Source of the DNA: Lysobacteraceae bacterium
GTDB taxonomy: Bacteria; Pseudomonadota; Gammaproteobacteria; Xanthomonadales; Xanthomonadaceae
Direction of reading: 5' to 3'
Assembly (NCBI GenBank): GCA_030681035.1
Contig: JAUXUI010000118.1
Span: 1-64,000, forward strand
Length of the DNA stretch: 64,000 nucleotides
Under the pieces are notes generated by a model that saw nothing but the letters and a program-made list of their open reading frames with translations, was not told where the DNA came from and ran no database searches. Each line of letters opens with the position of its first letter. Positions within the stretch are counted from its first letter, which is position 1. Shown here piece after piece: positions 35,328-47,694 of the stretch. Position numbers and translations under genes: made by a program.

Positions 35328-35936
35328 TCAAGCCTCACCCAACCATTCGCGCACCGCGCGGCTCATCGCGGCACGGCGGAACAACAAATCCCAATAGCTG
35401 CCGCCCAATTGCCGCCACAGCAGTGCCGAGCGCACTGCGGCGAGCAGCACCGCGCGAATCTCGGAAACGATGGCGGGTTGGCCAAGGTAGACCGGATTGC
35501 CCTGCACCAGAATGCGCGGGCGCAAGGTGCTGATGGTGGCGGCATACAATTCGCCCAAGCGGGTTAACACCGTTGGATGGGTGTTGCCCCAATGTGCGGA
35601 TTGCCGGCGTACATCCTCGATGCCCTTGCGCACTTGGTCGATCACATCATTGCGTGCAGCGAAGCGACGCTCCAAGTGCAATACCGTGATCGCCACGCGT
35701 GCCAGCGCGGGGTCGCGGTTGGCATCACCTTCCAGATGCGCAAGCAGCAAGCGCAAGCCGCGCTGCAATGCAGCGATATCGCCATAAACTGCCAGTGTGT
35801 TATCGGCGTCGGTGGCGAAAATGCTGTTGATGCAGGCGGTCAACGGCGTTGTTTCAGCATCACCATTGGCGGCGATCTGGCGTGCCAGATCACAACTTTG
35901 CAGCAAGCCCGCCAAGGCCAGTACCCGATCTTTCAT
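35328..35936 (-). CDS. hflD: High-frequency lysogenization protein HflD homologue
   Basis: A 202-residue, all-helical protein of the HflD (YcfC) family. [14 protein letters not shown] at the N-terminus, [20 protein letters not shown], and [31 protein letters not shown] at the C-terminal side are family hallmarks. In E. coli HflD is membrane-associated and binds phage lambda CII; its normal role is unclear. It is the last gene of nudJ-mnmA-hflD, overlapping mnmA by ATGA. Confidence 0.94.
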   Translation of the reverse strand: MKDRVLALAGLLQSCDLARQIAANGDAETTPLTACINSIFATDADNTLAVYGDIAALQRGLRLLLAHLEGDANRDPALARVAITVLHLERRFAARNDVIDQVRKGIEDVRRQSAHWGNTHPTVLTRLGELYAATISTLRPRILVQGNPVYLGQPAIVSEIRAVLLAAVRSALLWRQLGGSYWDLLFRRAAMSRAVREWLGEA

Positions 35937-37057
35937 GCAACATTTCCTTGTAAACGACGTTCCATGGGGGCGTCACTGGCTTCGATGACGGCCCCGCCAA
36001 GACAAGCCTCTCCGAGATAAAACACCACCGACTGCCCTGTGGTTACTGCGCGCTGCGGTTCGGCAAATGTGACTTCAATGGCGTCCTCATCGTCGAGCAC
36101 ATGCAGCCGGCAAGGCACATCGTGCTGGCGATAACGTACCTTGGCGGTACAGTCGAGCACACGGCCTGGTGCTGAGCCCGACACCCATGCCGGCGCGGTG
36201 GCGCGCAACCAGCGAGAATAGAGGAATGGGCTGTCGGTACCCTGATCAACATACAGGACATTGCTTGCAACATCCTTGCCGACCACGTACCACGCGCTCG
36301 CCTCACGGCCACGCACCCCGCCAATTTGCAGGCCTTCGCGCTGGCCCATGGTGTAGTAAAAGACGCCGCTGTGTTGGCCCACAACCGTTCCATCGACGCT
36401 GCGGATTTCACCGGCTTGCGCTGGCAGGTAACGGCCGAGAAACTCGCGGAAGTTGCGCTCGCCGATGAAACAGATGCCGGTGGAGTCTTTCTTGGTTGCG
36501 GTCGGCAGCCCGGCGTCGCGGGCAATCTCGCGTACTTTGGGTTTTTCCAGTTCGCCAATCGGAAAACGCGTGGCTGCCAACTGTTGCTGACCGAGTTGGT
36601 GCAGGAAATAGCTCTGATCCTTGCCCGTATCGCGGCCACGCAGCAGTTGCCACTGCCCGCCAGTTTTCGCGGTGCGTGCGTAGTGGCCGGTGGCGATGGC
36701 CTCTGCACCCAGCTCGCGTGCGGCATTCAAGAATGACTTGAACTTGATCTCGCGATTGCACAGCACATCCGGGTTGGGCGTGCGCCCGGCGCGGTATTCG
36801 GCGAGAAAATGGGTAAAAACGTCGTCCCAGTATTCACGCGAGAAATCACGGTTATGGAACGGGATGCCAAGACGACCACATACAGCTACTGCGTCGCGTC
36901 GGTCATCCTCGGCGCGGCAGTCGCCACTGTCATCCTCGGCCCAGTTGCGCATGAACAGGCCGGCGAGAGAGGTGCCCGATTGGGCAATAAGCCATGCGGC
37001 CACCGAGGAATCCACGCCGCCGGAAATCCCCACAACAATTTCTGGCGTCGCACTCAT
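35933..37057 (-). CDS. mnmA: tRNA-specific 2-thiouridylase MnmA
   Basis: A 374-residue enzyme that adds sulfur to U34 of tRNA-Lys, -Glu and -Gln. The PP-loop is [14 protein letters not shown]. The catalytic cysteines are in NPDVLCN and in [27 protein letters not shown] and [10 protein letters not shown] are standard. The start is ATG at 37057, overlapping the nudJ stop. The longer reading upstream runs through nudJ and is rejected. Confidence 0.97.
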   Translation of the reverse strand: MSATPEIVVGISGGVDSSVAAWLIAQSGTSLAGLFMRNWAEDDSGDCRAEDDRRDAVAVCGRLGIPFHNRDFSREYWDDVFTHFLAEYRAGRTPNPDVLCNREIKFKSFLNAARELGAEAIATGHYARTAKTGGQWQLLRGRDTGKDQSYFLHQLGQQQLAATRFPIGELEKPKVREIARDAGLPTATKKDSTGICFIGERNFREFLGRYLPAQAGEIRSVDGTVVGQHSGVFYYTMGQREGLQIGGVRGREASAWYVVGKDVASNVLYVDQGTDSPFLYSRWLRATAPAWVSGSAPGRVLDCTAKVRYRQHDVPCRLHVLDDEDAIEVTFAEPQRAVTTGQSVVFYLGEACLGGAVIEASDAPMERRLQGNVA

Positions 37058-37527
37058 GGCACCTGCCGCACGGCATCCAGCGGCAAGCGTTTGCCGGCGA
37101 GGAAGTCGTCGATCACCGTCATGACCAGTGGGCTGCGGTGGCGTTCGCGGTTGGCGTGGATTTCGCCGGGAGTCTGCCAAAGTGCGCGAATGATGCCGTC
37201 ATCCAGTGCCCGCTCGGGATAGTGTTTACAGGCCCGGCCGGAGAAGGCAAAGCGGACAAATGAGCGGCCATCTGCCGGGCTGGTCCATTGGTAGCAGCCG
37301 ATGAAAGCGATCAATTCGACATCCCAGCCGGATTCTTCAAGGGTTTCACGGATCGCGGCCTGCTGTAATGTCTCGCCAGGCTCCAGATGCCCGGCCGGCT
37401 GGTTGATGACGGCTTGGCCCTGCACCCGCTCTTCAATCATCAACAGCCGGCCGTCGCGCACGACGACCGTAGCCACGGTCAGGTCTGGCGCAAAAATTGC
37501 TTCGTTTTCAGTTTCTGAATGATTCAT
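37054..37527 (-). CDS. nudJ: NUDIX hydrolase NudJ (phosphatase NudJ)
   Basis: A 157-residue NUDIX enzyme. The Nudix box is [20 protein letters not shown] followed by [21 protein letters not shown] at the N-terminus and [10 protein letters not shown]-type context match NudJ, which in E. coli releases phosphate from HMP-PP and nucleoside triphosphates. Its position as first gene before mnmA and hflD is the same as in E. coli. Start: ATG at 37527; upstream in-frame codons have no supporting site. Confidence 0.93.
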   Translation of the reverse strand: MNHSETENEAIFAPDLTVATVVVRDGRLLMIEERVQGQAVINQPAGHLEPGETLQQAAIRETLEESGWDVELIAFIGCYQWTSPADGRSFVRFAFSGRACKHYPERALDDGIIRALWQTPGEIHANRERHRSPLVMTVIDDFLAGKRLPLDAVRQVP

Positions 37528-37693
37528 CGGCTGTGATCGGGTTCGCAATGGGTAAATGTTACACGAGCACATCATCGCCACTGTGGCCGTTGGCTCAGGC
37601 GTGTCGTGGACATGATCGTGATACGGCGCAACGTGTACTCGGCTCTTGCGATGTGAGCCTTGATACCCATATTGTGGCATTCAGGAGAATGCA

Positions 37694-38020
37694 ATGAGCC
37701 ACGATATGTCCTCTGACAAGGAACACGGCCACGGTCTGGCGGTCGAAGAGGTCAGGCCCGAGTTGGCAAAGCCGCCGATGTTCCAAGTGGTGTTGCTCAA
37801 CGATGATTTCACGCCGATGGAGTTCGTGGTTGAGGTGTTGCAAGTGTTTTTTGCGATGACCCGGGAACAGGCGACGCAGGTGATGCTGCATGTACACACG
37901 CGTGGCAAGGGCGTTTGCGGTGTGTTCACGCGGGAAGTGGCAGAAACGAAGGTTGCGCAGGTAAACGAGTTTTCACGGCAGCAGCAGCACCCGCTTTTGT
38001 GTACGCTTGAGCGAGTGTGA
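37694..38020 (+). CDS. clpS: ATP-dependent Clp protease adaptor ClpS
   Basis: A 108-residue adaptor that binds N-degron proteins (Leu, Phe, Tyr, Trp at the N-terminus) and delivers them to ClpA. The conserved core is [27 protein letters not shown], with the ND and M residues of the recognition pocket, then [26 protein letters not shown] is eight bases before the ATG. clpA follows after 37 bases. The aat gene for the complementary N-end-rule transferase is also nearby at 42 kb. Confidence 0.97.
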   Translation: MSHDMSSDKEHGHGLAVEEVRPELAKPPMFQVVLLNDDFTPMEFVVEVLQVFFAMTREQATQVMLHVHTRGKGVCGVFTREVAETKVAQVNEFSRQQQHPLLCTLERV

Positions 38021-38057
38021 CGCGTTGTCGATGTAGTCGATCACCGCCGGAGGCGAT

Positions 38058-40334
38058 ATGTTCAGCAAGGATCTCGAATACACCATTGGCCAGTGCTACA
38101 AGCAGGCACGCGAGGCGCGTCATGAGTTCATGACCGTCGAACACCTGCTGTTGGCGCTGCTTGAGAATCCTTCGGCAGTGGCGGTGTTGCGCGCTTGTGG
38201 CGCCAACGCCGAGCGACTGACGGCCGATCTCAGTCAGGTCGTGACCGATACGGTGCCGGTGCTGCCGGCCGGCGACAGCCGCGATACCCAACCCACGCTT
38301 GGGTTCCAGCGCGTGTTGCAGCGTGCGGTCTATCACGTGCAATCCTCGGGCAAGAAGGAGGTGACTGGCGCCAACGTGTTGGTGGCGATCTTCGGCGAAA
38401 AAGATTCGCATGCGGTGTATTTCCTGCAACAACAGGAGGTTACCCGGCTGGACGTGGTCAACTATATTTCGCACGGTATCGCCCGTGTTGGCGACGACGA
38501 ACCCAAGTCCGCCGACCCGAGTGCGCAGGAAGGCGAGGGCGAGGGTGGCGAAGCGCGTGGCAACCCATTGCACGAGTTTGCCAGCAACCTCAACGAAGCC
38601 GCCCTTGCCGGCCGCATCGACCCATTGATCGGTCGTGAGCTGGAAGTCGAGCGCATCATCCAGGTGCTGTGCCGGCGACGCAAGAACAATCCACTGCTGG
38701 TAGGCGAGGCTGGCGTCGGCAAGACCGCGCTGGCCGAAGGCCTGGCCAAGCGCATCGTCGATAAACAGGTGCCTGATGTACTGCGCGATGGCGTGATCTA
38801 CGCGCTCGATCTGGGCGCGCTGGTTGCCGGCACCAAATACCGCGGCGACTTCGAAAAGCGCCTGAAAGCGGTGCTGGCGCAGTTGAAAAAGGAGCCGGGT
38901 GCGATTTTGTTCATCGACGAAATCCACACCATCATCGGCGCTGGTTCGGCCTCGGGTGGCACCATGGATGCGTCCAATCTGATCAAGCCGATGCTGGCCT
39001 CCGGCGACCTGCATTGCATCGGCTCCACCACCTTCCAGGAATACCGCGGGGTTTTCGAGAAGGATCACGCGCTGGCGCGGCGATTCCAGAAAATCGATGT
39101 GGTGGAGCCGACGGTTGCCGAAGCAATCGCCATTCTCTCCGGCCTGAAATCACGGTTCGAGGAGCATCACGGTGTGCATTACACCGGCGACGCCATTCGT
39201 GCCGCCGTCGACCTGTCGGTGAAGCATATCGGTGATCGTTTGTTGCCGGACAAGGCCATCGACGTAATCGACGAGGCGGGTGCGCGGCAACGTGTGGTGC
39301 CTGAGGCGATGCGCAAGAAGGTCGTCGATGTCGAAGAAATCGAGATGATCGTGGCCAAGATGGCGCGGGTACCGCCCAAGCAAGTCTCGGCATCGGACAA
39401 GGATGTGCTCAGGAACCTCGACCGCAACCTGAAAATGGTCATTTTCGGACAGGACCCGGCAATCGATACGCTGGCTTCGGCGATCAAGATGGCACGTTCG
39501 GGGCTGGGTGACCCGGCCAAGCCGATCGGCAGCTTTTTGTTTGCTGGCCCCACCGGTGTCGGCAAGACCGAAGTTACCCGACAACTGGCAATGCAGCTCG
39601 GCATTGAGCTGGTGCGTTTTGACATGAGCGAGTACATGGAGGCGCATTCGGTGAGCCGCCTGATCGGTGCGCCGCCGGGTTATGTCGGGTTCGACAAGGG
39701 TGGCTTGTTGACTGAGGAAATCGTCAAGCATCCGCACTGCGTGTTGCTGCTCGACGAAATCGAGAAGGCGCATCCGGATGTATTCAACATCCTGCTGCAA
39801 GTGATGGATCGCGGCATCCTCACTGATACCAACGGACGTGAAGCCAATTTCCGCAATGCCGTGCTGGTGATGACCACCAATGCCGGCGCGCAGTTGGCGT
39901 CACGACGCACGATCGGTTTTACCCGTCAGGACCATTCAACCGATGCGATGGAAGTGATTCGCAAAACCTTCACCCCCGAGTTCCGCAACCGCCTCGATGC
40001 GGTGATCCAGTTCGGCAGCTTGGGTATGGAACACATCCTGCGCGTGGTTGACAAGTTCCTGATTGAACTGGAAAGCCAGTTGCAGGAGAAGCACGTTACC
40101 TTGAGCGCGACGCCCGAAGCGCGGCAGTGGCTCGCCGACAATGGTTTTGATCAGCAGATGGGCGCTCGCCCAATGGCGCGCGTGATCCAGGACAAGATCA
40201 AACGGCCGCTGGCCGATGAGCTGTTGTTCGGCGAGCTGATTAATGGCGGCCGGGTGACGGTGGATGTGGTTGATGGCCAGCTCCATGTCGAGGTTCATCC
40301 CGAGGAATTGCTGCTGCCGGCTACCATCGAGTAA
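38058..40334 (+). CDS. clpA: ATP-dependent Clp protease ATP-binding subunit ClpA
   Basis: A 758-residue AAA+ unfoldase partner of ClpP. It has an N-terminal Clp repeat domain (residues 1-140, [13 protein letters not shown]). The first AAA module has Walker A GEAGVGKT (216-223) and FIDEIHT. The second has GPTGVGKT near residue 497 and [13 protein letters not shown]. The ClpP-contact loop region and the C-terminal domain ([18 protein letters not shown]) are normal. GGAGG precedes the ATG. It is downstream of clpS in the usual order. Confidence 0.98.
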   Translation: MFSKDLEYTIGQCYKQAREARHEFMTVEHLLLALLENPSAVAVLRACGANAERLTADLSQVVTDTVPVLPAGDSRDTQPTLGFQRVLQRAVYHVQSSGKKEVTGANVLVAIFGEKDSHAVYFLQQQEVTRLDVVNYISHGIARVGDDEPKSADPSAQEGEGEGGEARGNPLHEFASNLNEAALAGRIDPLIGRELEVERIIQVLCRRRKNNPLLVGEAGVGKTALAEGLAKRIVDKQVPDVLRDGVIYALDLGALVAGTKYRGDFEKRLKAVLAQLKKEPGAILFIDEIHTIIGAGSASGGTMDASNLIKPMLASGDLHCIGSTTFQEYRGVFEKDHALARRFQKIDVVEPTVAEAIAILSGLKSRFEEHHGVHYTGDAIRAAVDLSVKHIGDRLLPDKAIDVIDEAGARQRVVPEAMRKKVVDVEEIEMIVAKMARVPPKQVSASDKDVLRNLDRNLKMVIFGQDPAIDTLASAIKMARSGLGDPAKPIGSFLFAGPTGVGKTEVTRQLAMQLGIELVRFDMSEYMEAHSVSRLIGAPPGYVGFDKGGLLTEEIVKHPHCVLLLDEIEKAHPDVFNILLQVMDRGILTDTNGREANFRNAVLVMTTNAGAQLASRRTIGFTRQDHSTDAMEVIRKTFTPEFRNRLDAVIQFGSLGMEHILRVVDKFLIELESQLQEKHVTLSATPEARQWLADNGFDQQMGARPMARVIQDKIKRPLADELLFGELINGGRVTVDVVDGQLHVEVHPEELLLPATIE

Positions 40335-40482
40335 GCGCTACCGCTCTATAGGAGCTCGCCTCGCGGGCGCAAGCAGCCCATCGCGTGGCTACCCGGTTGT
40401 CACTCCCGTTCGCCTTGTTGCGACTGAACCAATGCGACATTTGGTTTAGTGCGCACCCCAACCACCTTTTTGGTAAAGAATC

Positions 40483-41124
40483 ATGCGCATATTGCTCGCT
40501 CGTCACGGCGAAACGCCTTGGAACGCCGAAGGCCGTTATCAAGGCCAGATTGATATACCGCTCTCAGACGCCGGTGAACGACAAGCACGGTTGCTGGGAC
40601 AACGTTTGGCAGATGTTGGCATCGAGCGTGCCGTGGCATCACCTTTGCAGCGGGCTCGGCGGACTGCCGAACTGGCATTGGGTGATCGGGCAGGGATGCT
40701 CAGCCTGGAGCCAGGCTTGAGCGAAATTGCGCACGGTACTTGGGAAGGCAAGCTCGCTGGCGAAATTGCCGAGCAGTACCCCGTGCAGTTTCAGGCATGG
40801 CGTGAAGCGCCGCAGACAGTGCAGATGCCAGAGGGGGAGTCGCTGGAGCAGGTATTCACGCGTGTCTGGCCAGCATTTGTGCGCGCAACCGAAGCAATGC
40901 GTCAGGACCAGACGCTGCTGGTTGTCGCTCACGACGCGGTAAACCGCCTGATCTTGTGCCACATCCTGGGCATTGATTTTGCCCAGTTGTGGCGGTTCCG
41001 ACAGGCGCCAGCGACCTTGAATCTACTGGAAGGGCCGAGCGCCGAGCGTCTTGATGTGGTCCGCTTGAACGATTGCGCGCACCATACCGGCTTGTTCGGC
41101 GAGGCCGTGCATCGCGCATTGTGA
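40483..41124 (+). CDS. Histidine phosphatase family protein (phosphoglycerate-mutase-like)
   Basis: A 213-residue cytoplasmic enzyme of the histidine phosphatase clan 1. The phospho-His is His8 in ARHGETPWNAEGRYQG, Arg and Glu residues are in SPLQRARRTAEL and SEIAHGTWEGK, and the second His is in VVAHDAVNRLILC. The substrate could be alpha-ribazole phosphate, a phosphosugar or another small ester; sequence does not decide. It is inserted between clpA and infA, genes that are normally neighbours in this order of bacteria. Confidence 0.87.
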   Translation: MRILLARHGETPWNAEGRYQGQIDIPLSDAGERQARLLGQRLADVGIERAVASPLQRARRTAELALGDRAGMLSLEPGLSEIAHGTWEGKLAGEIAEQYPVQFQAWREAPQTVQMPEGESLEQVFTRVWPAFVRATEAMRQDQTLLVVAHDAVNRLILCHILGIDFAQLWRFRQAPATLNLLEGPSAERLDVVRLNDCAHHTGLFGEAVHRAL

Positions 41125-41138
41125 TTGCCGTGCAATCA
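41122..41138. terminator. Small hairpin between convergent genes
   Basis: TGATTGC and GCAATCA form a 7-bp stem with a 3-nt loop that begins at the phosphatase stop codon, between it and the convergent infA. Weak, with no T-tract. Confidence 0.3.
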
Positions 41139-41191
41139 GGACGAACCAGAGCTCAGTTGCTGCCAGTAATCCCGTCCGCTGCCGATACCGC

Positions 41192-41410
41192 TTAACGCAT
41201 GCGGTAGGTGATGCGGCCTTTGCTCAGGTCGTAGGGAGTCATCTCTACCTTGACCTTGTCGCCGGTAAGAATGCGGATGTAATGCTTGCGCATCCGCCCG
41301 GAAATATGGGCGGTAATCACATGGCTATTCTCAAGCTTTACCCGGAACATGGTGTTCGGGAGCGCTTCGAGAATGGTGCCTTCGAATTCTATGCAATCGT
41401 CCTTGGACAT
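41192..41410 (-). CDS. infA: Translation initiation factor IF-1
   Basis: A 72-residue S1/OB-fold protein. [42 protein letters not shown] and the C-terminal [14 protein letters not shown] are essentially the standard IF-1 sequence. It binds the 30S A site during initiation. It is downstream of aat on the same strand with a 57-base gap, matching the common aat-infA order. Confidence 0.98.
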   Translation of the reverse strand: MSKDDCIEFEGTILEALPNTMFRVKLENSHVITAHISGRMRKHYIRILTGDKVKVEMTPYDLSKGRITYRMR

Positions 41411-41467
41411 TCGTCACTTCAATTGGTGGCGGCGCAGCCGCGGTCATAAGCCGGTTATTGTGCCATG

Positions 41468-42226
41468 TCAGCGTGTTTGGCGCAAAGGTGGTGTGTTTGC
41501 CAGCACGTTACCCGGCACGACACCGAACGCCGTCGCAAAATCGGGTGTGGCCGGCGGTAACGCAGTCAATCGGCTGAGCTCGGCGAGAAACACATCACGT
41601 GGCAGGGTGGTGGCGCCAAGACTGGACAAATGCGGGTTTGTTATCTGTGCATCGATCAACGGCCAGTGCCATTGTGACAAGCGGTACGCCAACGCCGCCA
41701 GCGCCAGCTTTGAAGCTCCCGATTGCACGCTGAACATGCTTTCGGCAAAAAATATCTGGCCGATGATCACGCCGTAAAGTCCACCGATCAGGGTATCGCC
41801 ATCGCGCACCTCGATACTGTGTGCCCAGCCACCGCGATGCAGATCGCGGAATGCCGCGCTCATTGCCGGGGTAATCCAGGTGCCGTCCTGGCCACGGCGC
41901 GGGGTATTCGCACAGCCCTCGATAACGGCAGCAAAGTCGCGATCAGCGCAAACATGCCAGTTGCAGTGACGCAAGCTGCGACGAAAGCGAGACGACAGAC
42001 GAACTCCATCGGTATAGAACACACAACGCGGCTGCGGACACCACCACAAGATGGTTTGCCCTTCGGAAAACCAGGGGAAAACACCATTGCGGTAGGCATT
42101 GAGCAGGCGCGTTTGGCTCAGGTCACCACCAAAGGCCAATAAACCGTCAGGATCGCCCAGCGCCTCATCCCCCGGCGGAAACGGTGCGTCAGCCTCAGGG
42201 GCAAGCTGTGGTAAGGATATGCGCAT
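41468..42226 (-). CDS. aat: Leucyl/phenylalanyl-tRNA-protein transferase
   Basis: A 252-residue N-end-rule enzyme that adds Leu or Phe to N-terminal Lys/Arg, creating ClpS substrates. GLLAFGGDLSQTRLLNAYRNGVFPWF, the following WWCPQPRCVF, and GWAHSIEVRDGDTLIGGLYGVIIGQIFFAESMFS are family blocks. Its start lies inside the end of the GNAT gene (32-base overlap). The pathway partners clpS and clpA are 2-4 kb away. Confidence 0.97.
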   Translation of the reverse strand: MRISLPQLAPEADAPFPPGDEALGDPDGLLAFGGDLSQTRLLNAYRNGVFPWFSEGQTILWWCPQPRCVFYTDGVRLSSRFRRSLRHCNWHVCADRDFAAVIEGCANTPRRGQDGTWITPAMSAAFRDLHRGGWAHSIEVRDGDTLIGGLYGVIIGQIFFAESMFSVQSGASKLALAALAYRLSQWHWPLIDAQITNPHLSSLGATTLPRDVFLAELSRLTALPPATPDFATAFGVVPGNVLANTPPLRQTR

Positions 42227-43343
42227 TGCGAAAAGGGCTGTGGGTCAATAGTTGTTCACGATAGCGCGAAATGGCTGCACGCTCTTGCGTACACCAGCTT
42301 GCCAGTGCCTGTGCAAACGCCGGGTCGGAAATCCAGTGCCGGCTGTGGGTGCTGACCGGGCGAAAGCCACGCGCGATTTTATGCTCGCCCTGGGCGCCGG
42401 GTTCAAAGGCGGTAATGCCGTGCTCCAGACAATACTCGATGCCCTGGTAATAACAGGTCTCAAAGTGCAGCCCGGGAATATCCATCGCTGTACCCCAATA
42501 ACGGCCAAACAGCCTGTCGCTGCTGCGTAGACACAATGCACCTGCAATCAGCTGGTTATCGAGTTCAGCGAGTATCAGCACGATCTGCGTGGGGTTGGCG
42601 CAGATCAGATGCTCAAAAAATGCAGCGGTCAGGGCCGGCGAGTTGCCCTTGTCGATGAATGTGCGTAGATAGAACCCATACATGGCGTCACGCTCACGCG
42701 TGCCTATCTGCGCCCCCGACAGGCGCCGAAATTGAACGCCAGAAGCACCGACCATGCGCCGCTCAGCACGGATGTTTTTGCGTTTTTTGTGATTGAGTGC
42801 ATTGAGAAAGTCATCAAAGCAGTGCCAGTCACCTGGGTTCTGCCAATGGTATTGCACGTCTTCGCGGCGCAACCAGCTTGCGTCCAGCGCCGCATCATCG
42901 TCAGCGCTCAAGAAATTGATGTGTACGGAAGAAAGTTGCTGCGCTCGCGCATGGGTGAGGATTGCATCAATCAGCTCGGCGCGCAGCGCGGGTGTGCGTG
43001 CCAACAGCCTTGGCCCCGGCACGGGTGAGTAAGGCACGGCAAGCAGCCACTTGGGGTAATAGCGCTGGCCGTGATGCTGGTAAGCGGCAGCCCAGGCATG
43101 ATCAAACACAAACTCGCCATGCGAATTGGTTTTCAAGTAACCCGGTGCTGCTGCCACCAGCTCGCCATCCTGCCACAGGGTGGGGTGATGGCCATGCCAG
43201 CCCCAGTCCGGGCGCAGGCTGCCGGATTGCTCCAGACCGGCGAGGAAGGCGTGACTGAGAAAGGGGTTGCCATTGTCGCGCAAGGCATCCCAGCCCGCAG
43301 ATGGAATATCAGTCAGAGCAGGGATGATGCGAAAGTCGCTCAT
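42195..43343 (-). CDS. GNAT/FemAB-like protein (DUF482 family)
   Basis: A 382-residue cytoplasmic protein of the FemAB-like DUF482 group, acyl- or aminoacyl-transferase-like with a GNAT fold. PFLSHAFLAGLEQSGSL near the start, NHKKRKNIRAERRMV, and FETCYYQGIEYCLEHGITAFEPGAQGEHKIARGF are the usual family blocks. The donor and acceptor are unknown. Start: ATG at 43343 (MSDFRIIPAL). The 3' end overlaps aat by 32 bases, so the two are coupled. Confidence 0.88.
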   Translation of the reverse strand: MSDFRIIPALTDIPSAGWDALRDNGNPFLSHAFLAGLEQSGSLRPDWGWHGHHPTLWQDGELVAAAPGYLKTNSHGEFVFDHAWAAAYQHHGQRYYPKWLLAVPYSPVPGPRLLARTPALRAELIDAILTHARAQQLSSVHINFLSADDDAALDASWLRREDVQYHWQNPGDWHCFDDFLNALNHKKRKNIRAERRMVGASGVQFRRLSGAQIGTRERDAMYGFYLRTFIDKGNSPALTAAFFEHLICANPTQIVLILAELDNQLIAGALCLRSSDRLFGRYWGTAMDIPGLHFETCYYQGIEYCLEHGITAFEPGAQGEHKIARGFRPVSTHSRHWISDPAFAQALASWCTQERAAISRYREQLLTHSPFRNAHILTTACP

Positions 43344-43365
43344 GCGGCGCACTGCGGCGTGACAA

Positions 43366-44520
<1,155 letters not shown>

Positions 44521-44599
44521 TCAGCGAAAGCATGGGAATTCACCTAAATCCTCTGTATATTCATGCAATAAACCAACGTTTATAAGGTAAAATCTCGAA

Positions 44600-46918
44600 G
44601 TGCCGCCCACAAAAATTCCGCGCGCAAAGGTGTTTACCGCTGATCGCCCAGCCAGCCTGTGGCGCGAGTTGCCGATGCTGTTGGCGGCACCGCTGGTGTT
44701 GTATCTGCTCGCCTGTCTGATCAGCTATTCGCCCGACGACCCCGGGTGGTCGCATGCGGGGTCCCTCACGGGCGCGCTGCACAATTTTGGCGGTATCGCC
44801 GGCGCCTGGATCGCTGATCTGGCATTTTACCTGAGCGGCTATATGGCCTACCTGCTGCCGATAACTTTGGGCGGCGTGGTCTGGTTGGCCACCCACGGAC
44901 GTGCGGCAGATGCGGAACACCTTGCCCCGGCTTTGCGCTTGAGTGGCATGGTTTTGCTGCTGATCGTGGCGCCGGGGTTGGCGCAATTGCAATGGGGTGC
45001 GGCCAGTGAACTGCCGGCTGACGCCGGCGGCGTGATCGGGCAACTGGTCGGCACGGGTCTGGCGCATGTCGTGGGGTCGGTGGGTGCCAACCTGTTCCTG
45101 TTCAGCCTGTTTTTCATTGCCCTGACGCTGGCAACCGGCCTGTCCTGGTTTGCCCTGATGGATCGCATCGGAGCGCTGGTGCTTTGGTTGGGGAGAGTTC
45201 TGGCGCAGGGGGTGCATGCGCTGTTGCAATGGCGTCAAAGCCGGTTGCAGCGCGATGAACGCACTCAGGTGCGCCGGGTTGAAACGGCCAAGCGCGCCAA
45301 ACGCGAGCCAATTCATATCGAACCACCGCCACCACCGGTAGTGGAGAAGAGCGAGCGCGCCAAGCGTGAGCAGCAGATTCCGCTTTTCAATGTCGATAGC
45401 GATGGCGCCTTGCCACCCTTGTCGCTGCTGGATGATCCCAAACCGCAGCCCAAAGGCTATTCGCCGGAAACGCTGGAAACCCTGTCACGGCAGATCGAGT
45501 TCAAACTGCGTGATTTTCGTATTGAAGCGCAGGTGGTGGGGGTCTATCCGGGGCCAGTCATTACCCGTTTCGAATTGGAACCGGCGCCCGGCATCAAGGG
45601 TAGCCAGATATCGGGGTTGGACAAGGACATCGCCCGTGGCCTGTCGGTAAAAAGCGTGCGTGTCGTCGATGTGATTCCGGGCAAATCGGTGATCGGCCTG
45701 GAAATACCCAATACCAGTCGCGAGATCATCTACCTCTCCGAGATTTTGCGCTCCAAGGAATATGACAAGCTGGCATCGCCGCTGGCGCTGGCATTGGGCA
45801 AGGATATTTCCGGCCGACCCAGCGTGGTTGATCTGGCACGGATGCCGCATTTGCTGGTCGCAGGCACCACCGGCTCGGGCAAATCGGTGGGCCTCAACGC
45901 CATGGTATTGAGCCTGCTCTACAAGGCCAGCGCCAAGGATGTGCGCCTGTTGATGATCGACCCCAAGATGTTGGAGCTTTCGGTGTACGAGGGCATCCCG
46001 CACTTGCTGGCACCGGTGGTTACCGACATGAAGGAGGCCGCCAACGGCCTGCGCTGGTGTGTGGCGGAAATGGAACGTCGCTACAAACTGATGGCTACGG
46101 TTGGGGTGCGCAACCTCGCTGGTTTCAACCGCAAGGTCAAGGATGCTGCTGACAGCGGCCAGCCGATGACCGATCCGTTGTATCGGCCGGCGCCCGATTC
46201 CACCGAAGCGGTGCCGACGCTTGAAGTATTGCCGCATATCGTGGTGATTATTGACGAGTTCGCCGACATGATGATGATTGTCGGCAAGAAGGTGGAGGAA
46301 TTGATAGCGCGCCTCGCGCAAAAGTCACGTGCTGCGGGCATGCATTTGATCCTGGCAACACAGCGGCCATCGGTGGATGTGATCACCGGTCTGATCAAGG
46401 CCAATATTCCTACGAGAATGGCATTCCAGGTGTCGTCCAAGATCGACTCGCGCACGATCCTGGATCAGTCTGGCGCCGAAACCTTGCTCGGCCACGGCGA
46501 CATGTTGTACCTGCCGCCGGGCACCGCCATGCCTGAACGTGTGCATGGCGCCTTCGTCAGCGATGAAGAGGTGCATCGGGTGGTGGAGCATCTCAAGCAA
46601 AACGGCGGTGGCCCCAATTATTACGCGGGTGTGCTGGAAGAATCGCACAGCATGGGCGATGGCATGGTGGTGGGGCCAACCGGGCTGCCCGAGTCGCTGA
46701 ACAGCAACGACCCCGAATCGGATCTGCTTTACGACGAAGCCGTACGGATCGTGACTGAATCGAGGCGCGGCTCGATTTCTGGCGTGCAACGGCGTTTGAA
46801 GATCGGTTACAACCGCGCAGCCCGGCTGATCGAGGCAATGGAAGCGGCTGGTATCGTTTCCGCGCCGGAACACAACGGCGATCGCAAGGTGCTGGCACCG
46901 CCGCCACCGCGTGGTTGA
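44600..46918 (+). CDS. ftsK: DNA translocase FtsK
   Basis: A 772-residue chromosome-segregation motor. Four hydrophobic helices lie in residues 25-180, followed by a short charged linker (about 200-290), shorter than in E. coli. The motor domain has Walker [14 protein letters not shown] and Walker [15 protein letters not shown]. The C-terminal gamma domain ([41 protein letters not shown]) reads KOPS sites. The start is GTG at 44600; the upstream sequence is AT-rich. lolA and rarA follow, an order shared with enterobacteria and xanthomonads. Confidence 0.97.
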   Translation: MPPTKIPRAKVFTADRPASLWRELPMLLAAPLVLYLLACLISYSPDDPGWSHAGSLTGALHNFGGIAGAWIADLAFYLSGYMAYLLPITLGGVVWLATHGRAADAEHLAPALRLSGMVLLLIVAPGLAQLQWGAASELPADAGGVIGQLVGTGLAHVVGSVGANLFLFSLFFIALTLATGLSWFALMDRIGALVLWLGRVLAQGVHALLQWRQSRLQRDERTQVRRVETAKRAKREPIHIEPPPPPVVEKSERAKREQQIPLFNVDSDGALPPLSLLDDPKPQPKGYSPETLETLSRQIEFKLRDFRIEAQVVGVYPGPVITRFELEPAPGIKGSQISGLDKDIARGLSVKSVRVVDVIPGKSVIGLEIPNTSREIIYLSEILRSKEYDKLASPLALALGKDISGRPSVVDLARMPHLLVAGTTGSGKSVGLNAMVLSLLYKASAKDVRLLMIDPKMLELSVYEGIPHLLAPVVTDMKEAANGLRWCVAEMERRYKLMATVGVRNLAGFNRKVKDAADSGQPMTDPLYRPAPDSTEAVPTLEVLPHIVVIIDEFADMMMIVGKKVEELIARLAQKSRAAGMHLILATQRPSVDVITGLIKANIPTRMAFQVSSKIDSRTILDQSGAETLLGHGDMLYLPPGTAMPERVHGAFVSDEEVHRVVEHLKQNGGGPNYYAGVLEESHSMGDGMVVGPTGLPESLNSNDPESDLLYDEAVRIVTESRRGSISGVQRRLKIGYNRAARLIEAMEAAGIVSAPEHNGDRKVLAPPPPRG

Positions 46919-47000
46919 TCCCGGACTGCCTTGTTCCTGGCCATCGAGGATTCAGCCGTCACCCCCCACACTGTTTCAACCTTACTTTTCGGCAGTGCTC

Positions 47001-47657
47001 ATGCGATCGATGACCCGACTGATTTTCGCGCTTGTATTGCTGGCATCCTCTACCGCCGCAATGGCTGCTGCTCGTGATCAGTTCAATCAGTTCACCCAGG
47101 GCATCAAGGTGCTCGATGGGCAGTTCAGCCAACAGGTGTTCGATCCCCAGGGCCAGCTCAGCGAATCGTCCAGCGGCCGAATTGCGCTGGCCAAACCGCG
47201 CCAGTTTCGCTGGGAATATGCACAGCCGTTCCCGCAACTGATTGTGGCCGATGGCAAGCACGTTTGGGTGTTTGACCCCGATCTGGAGCAAGTCTCGGTA
47301 CGCCAGCAAAGCCTTGAAGAACAACAAAGCCCATTGGCTGGCTTGATTGATCCGGCCGTGCTTGAACGGCAGTTCAAGTTCGCTGAAGGTGGTGATCACG
47401 ATGGCATGAGCTGGTTGGTGTTGACGCCATTGCAGGGCGATGATGCGCAACTGCGCCAGGCATGGCTTGGTTTTGGCGATGGTGAACTGCGTCAGATGGA
47501 ACTGCGTGACGCACTGGATCAGCGCACCGTGATTGTGTTTACAAATTGGCGACGCAACCCCAAGCTGGCAGCCGACACATTCCGGTTCACCCCCCCTGAG
47601 GGGGCCGATGTCATCGGTGACATGGGCGAGGACGCCGAAGTGTTTCCGCAACGCTGA
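47001..47657 (+). CDS. lolA: Outer-membrane lipoprotein carrier LolA
   Basis: A 218-residue periplasmic chaperone that carries lipoproteins from LolCDE to LolB. The signal peptide is RLIFALVLLASSTAAMA. GQFSQQVFDPQGQLSESSSGRIALAKPRQFRWEYAQPFPQLIVADGKHVWVFDPDLEQV has the LolA beta-sheet pattern, including the conserved Arg and FRWEY. Start: ATG at 47001 or 47010, with no strong ribosome site before either. Confidence 0.94.
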   Translation: MRSMTRLIFALVLLASSTAAMAAARDQFNQFTQGIKVLDGQFSQQVFDPQGQLSESSSGRIALAKPRQFRWEYAQPFPQLIVADGKHVWVFDPDLEQVSVRQQSLEEQQSPLAGLIDPAVLERQFKFAEGGDHDGMSWLVLTPLQGDDAQLRQAWLGFGDGELRQMELRDALDQRTVIVFTNWRRNPKLAADTFRFTPPEGADVIGDMGEDAEVFPQR

Positions 47658-47694
47658 GCTTTGCCACGCCCGGCGCATCGGGCATGATGGGCGC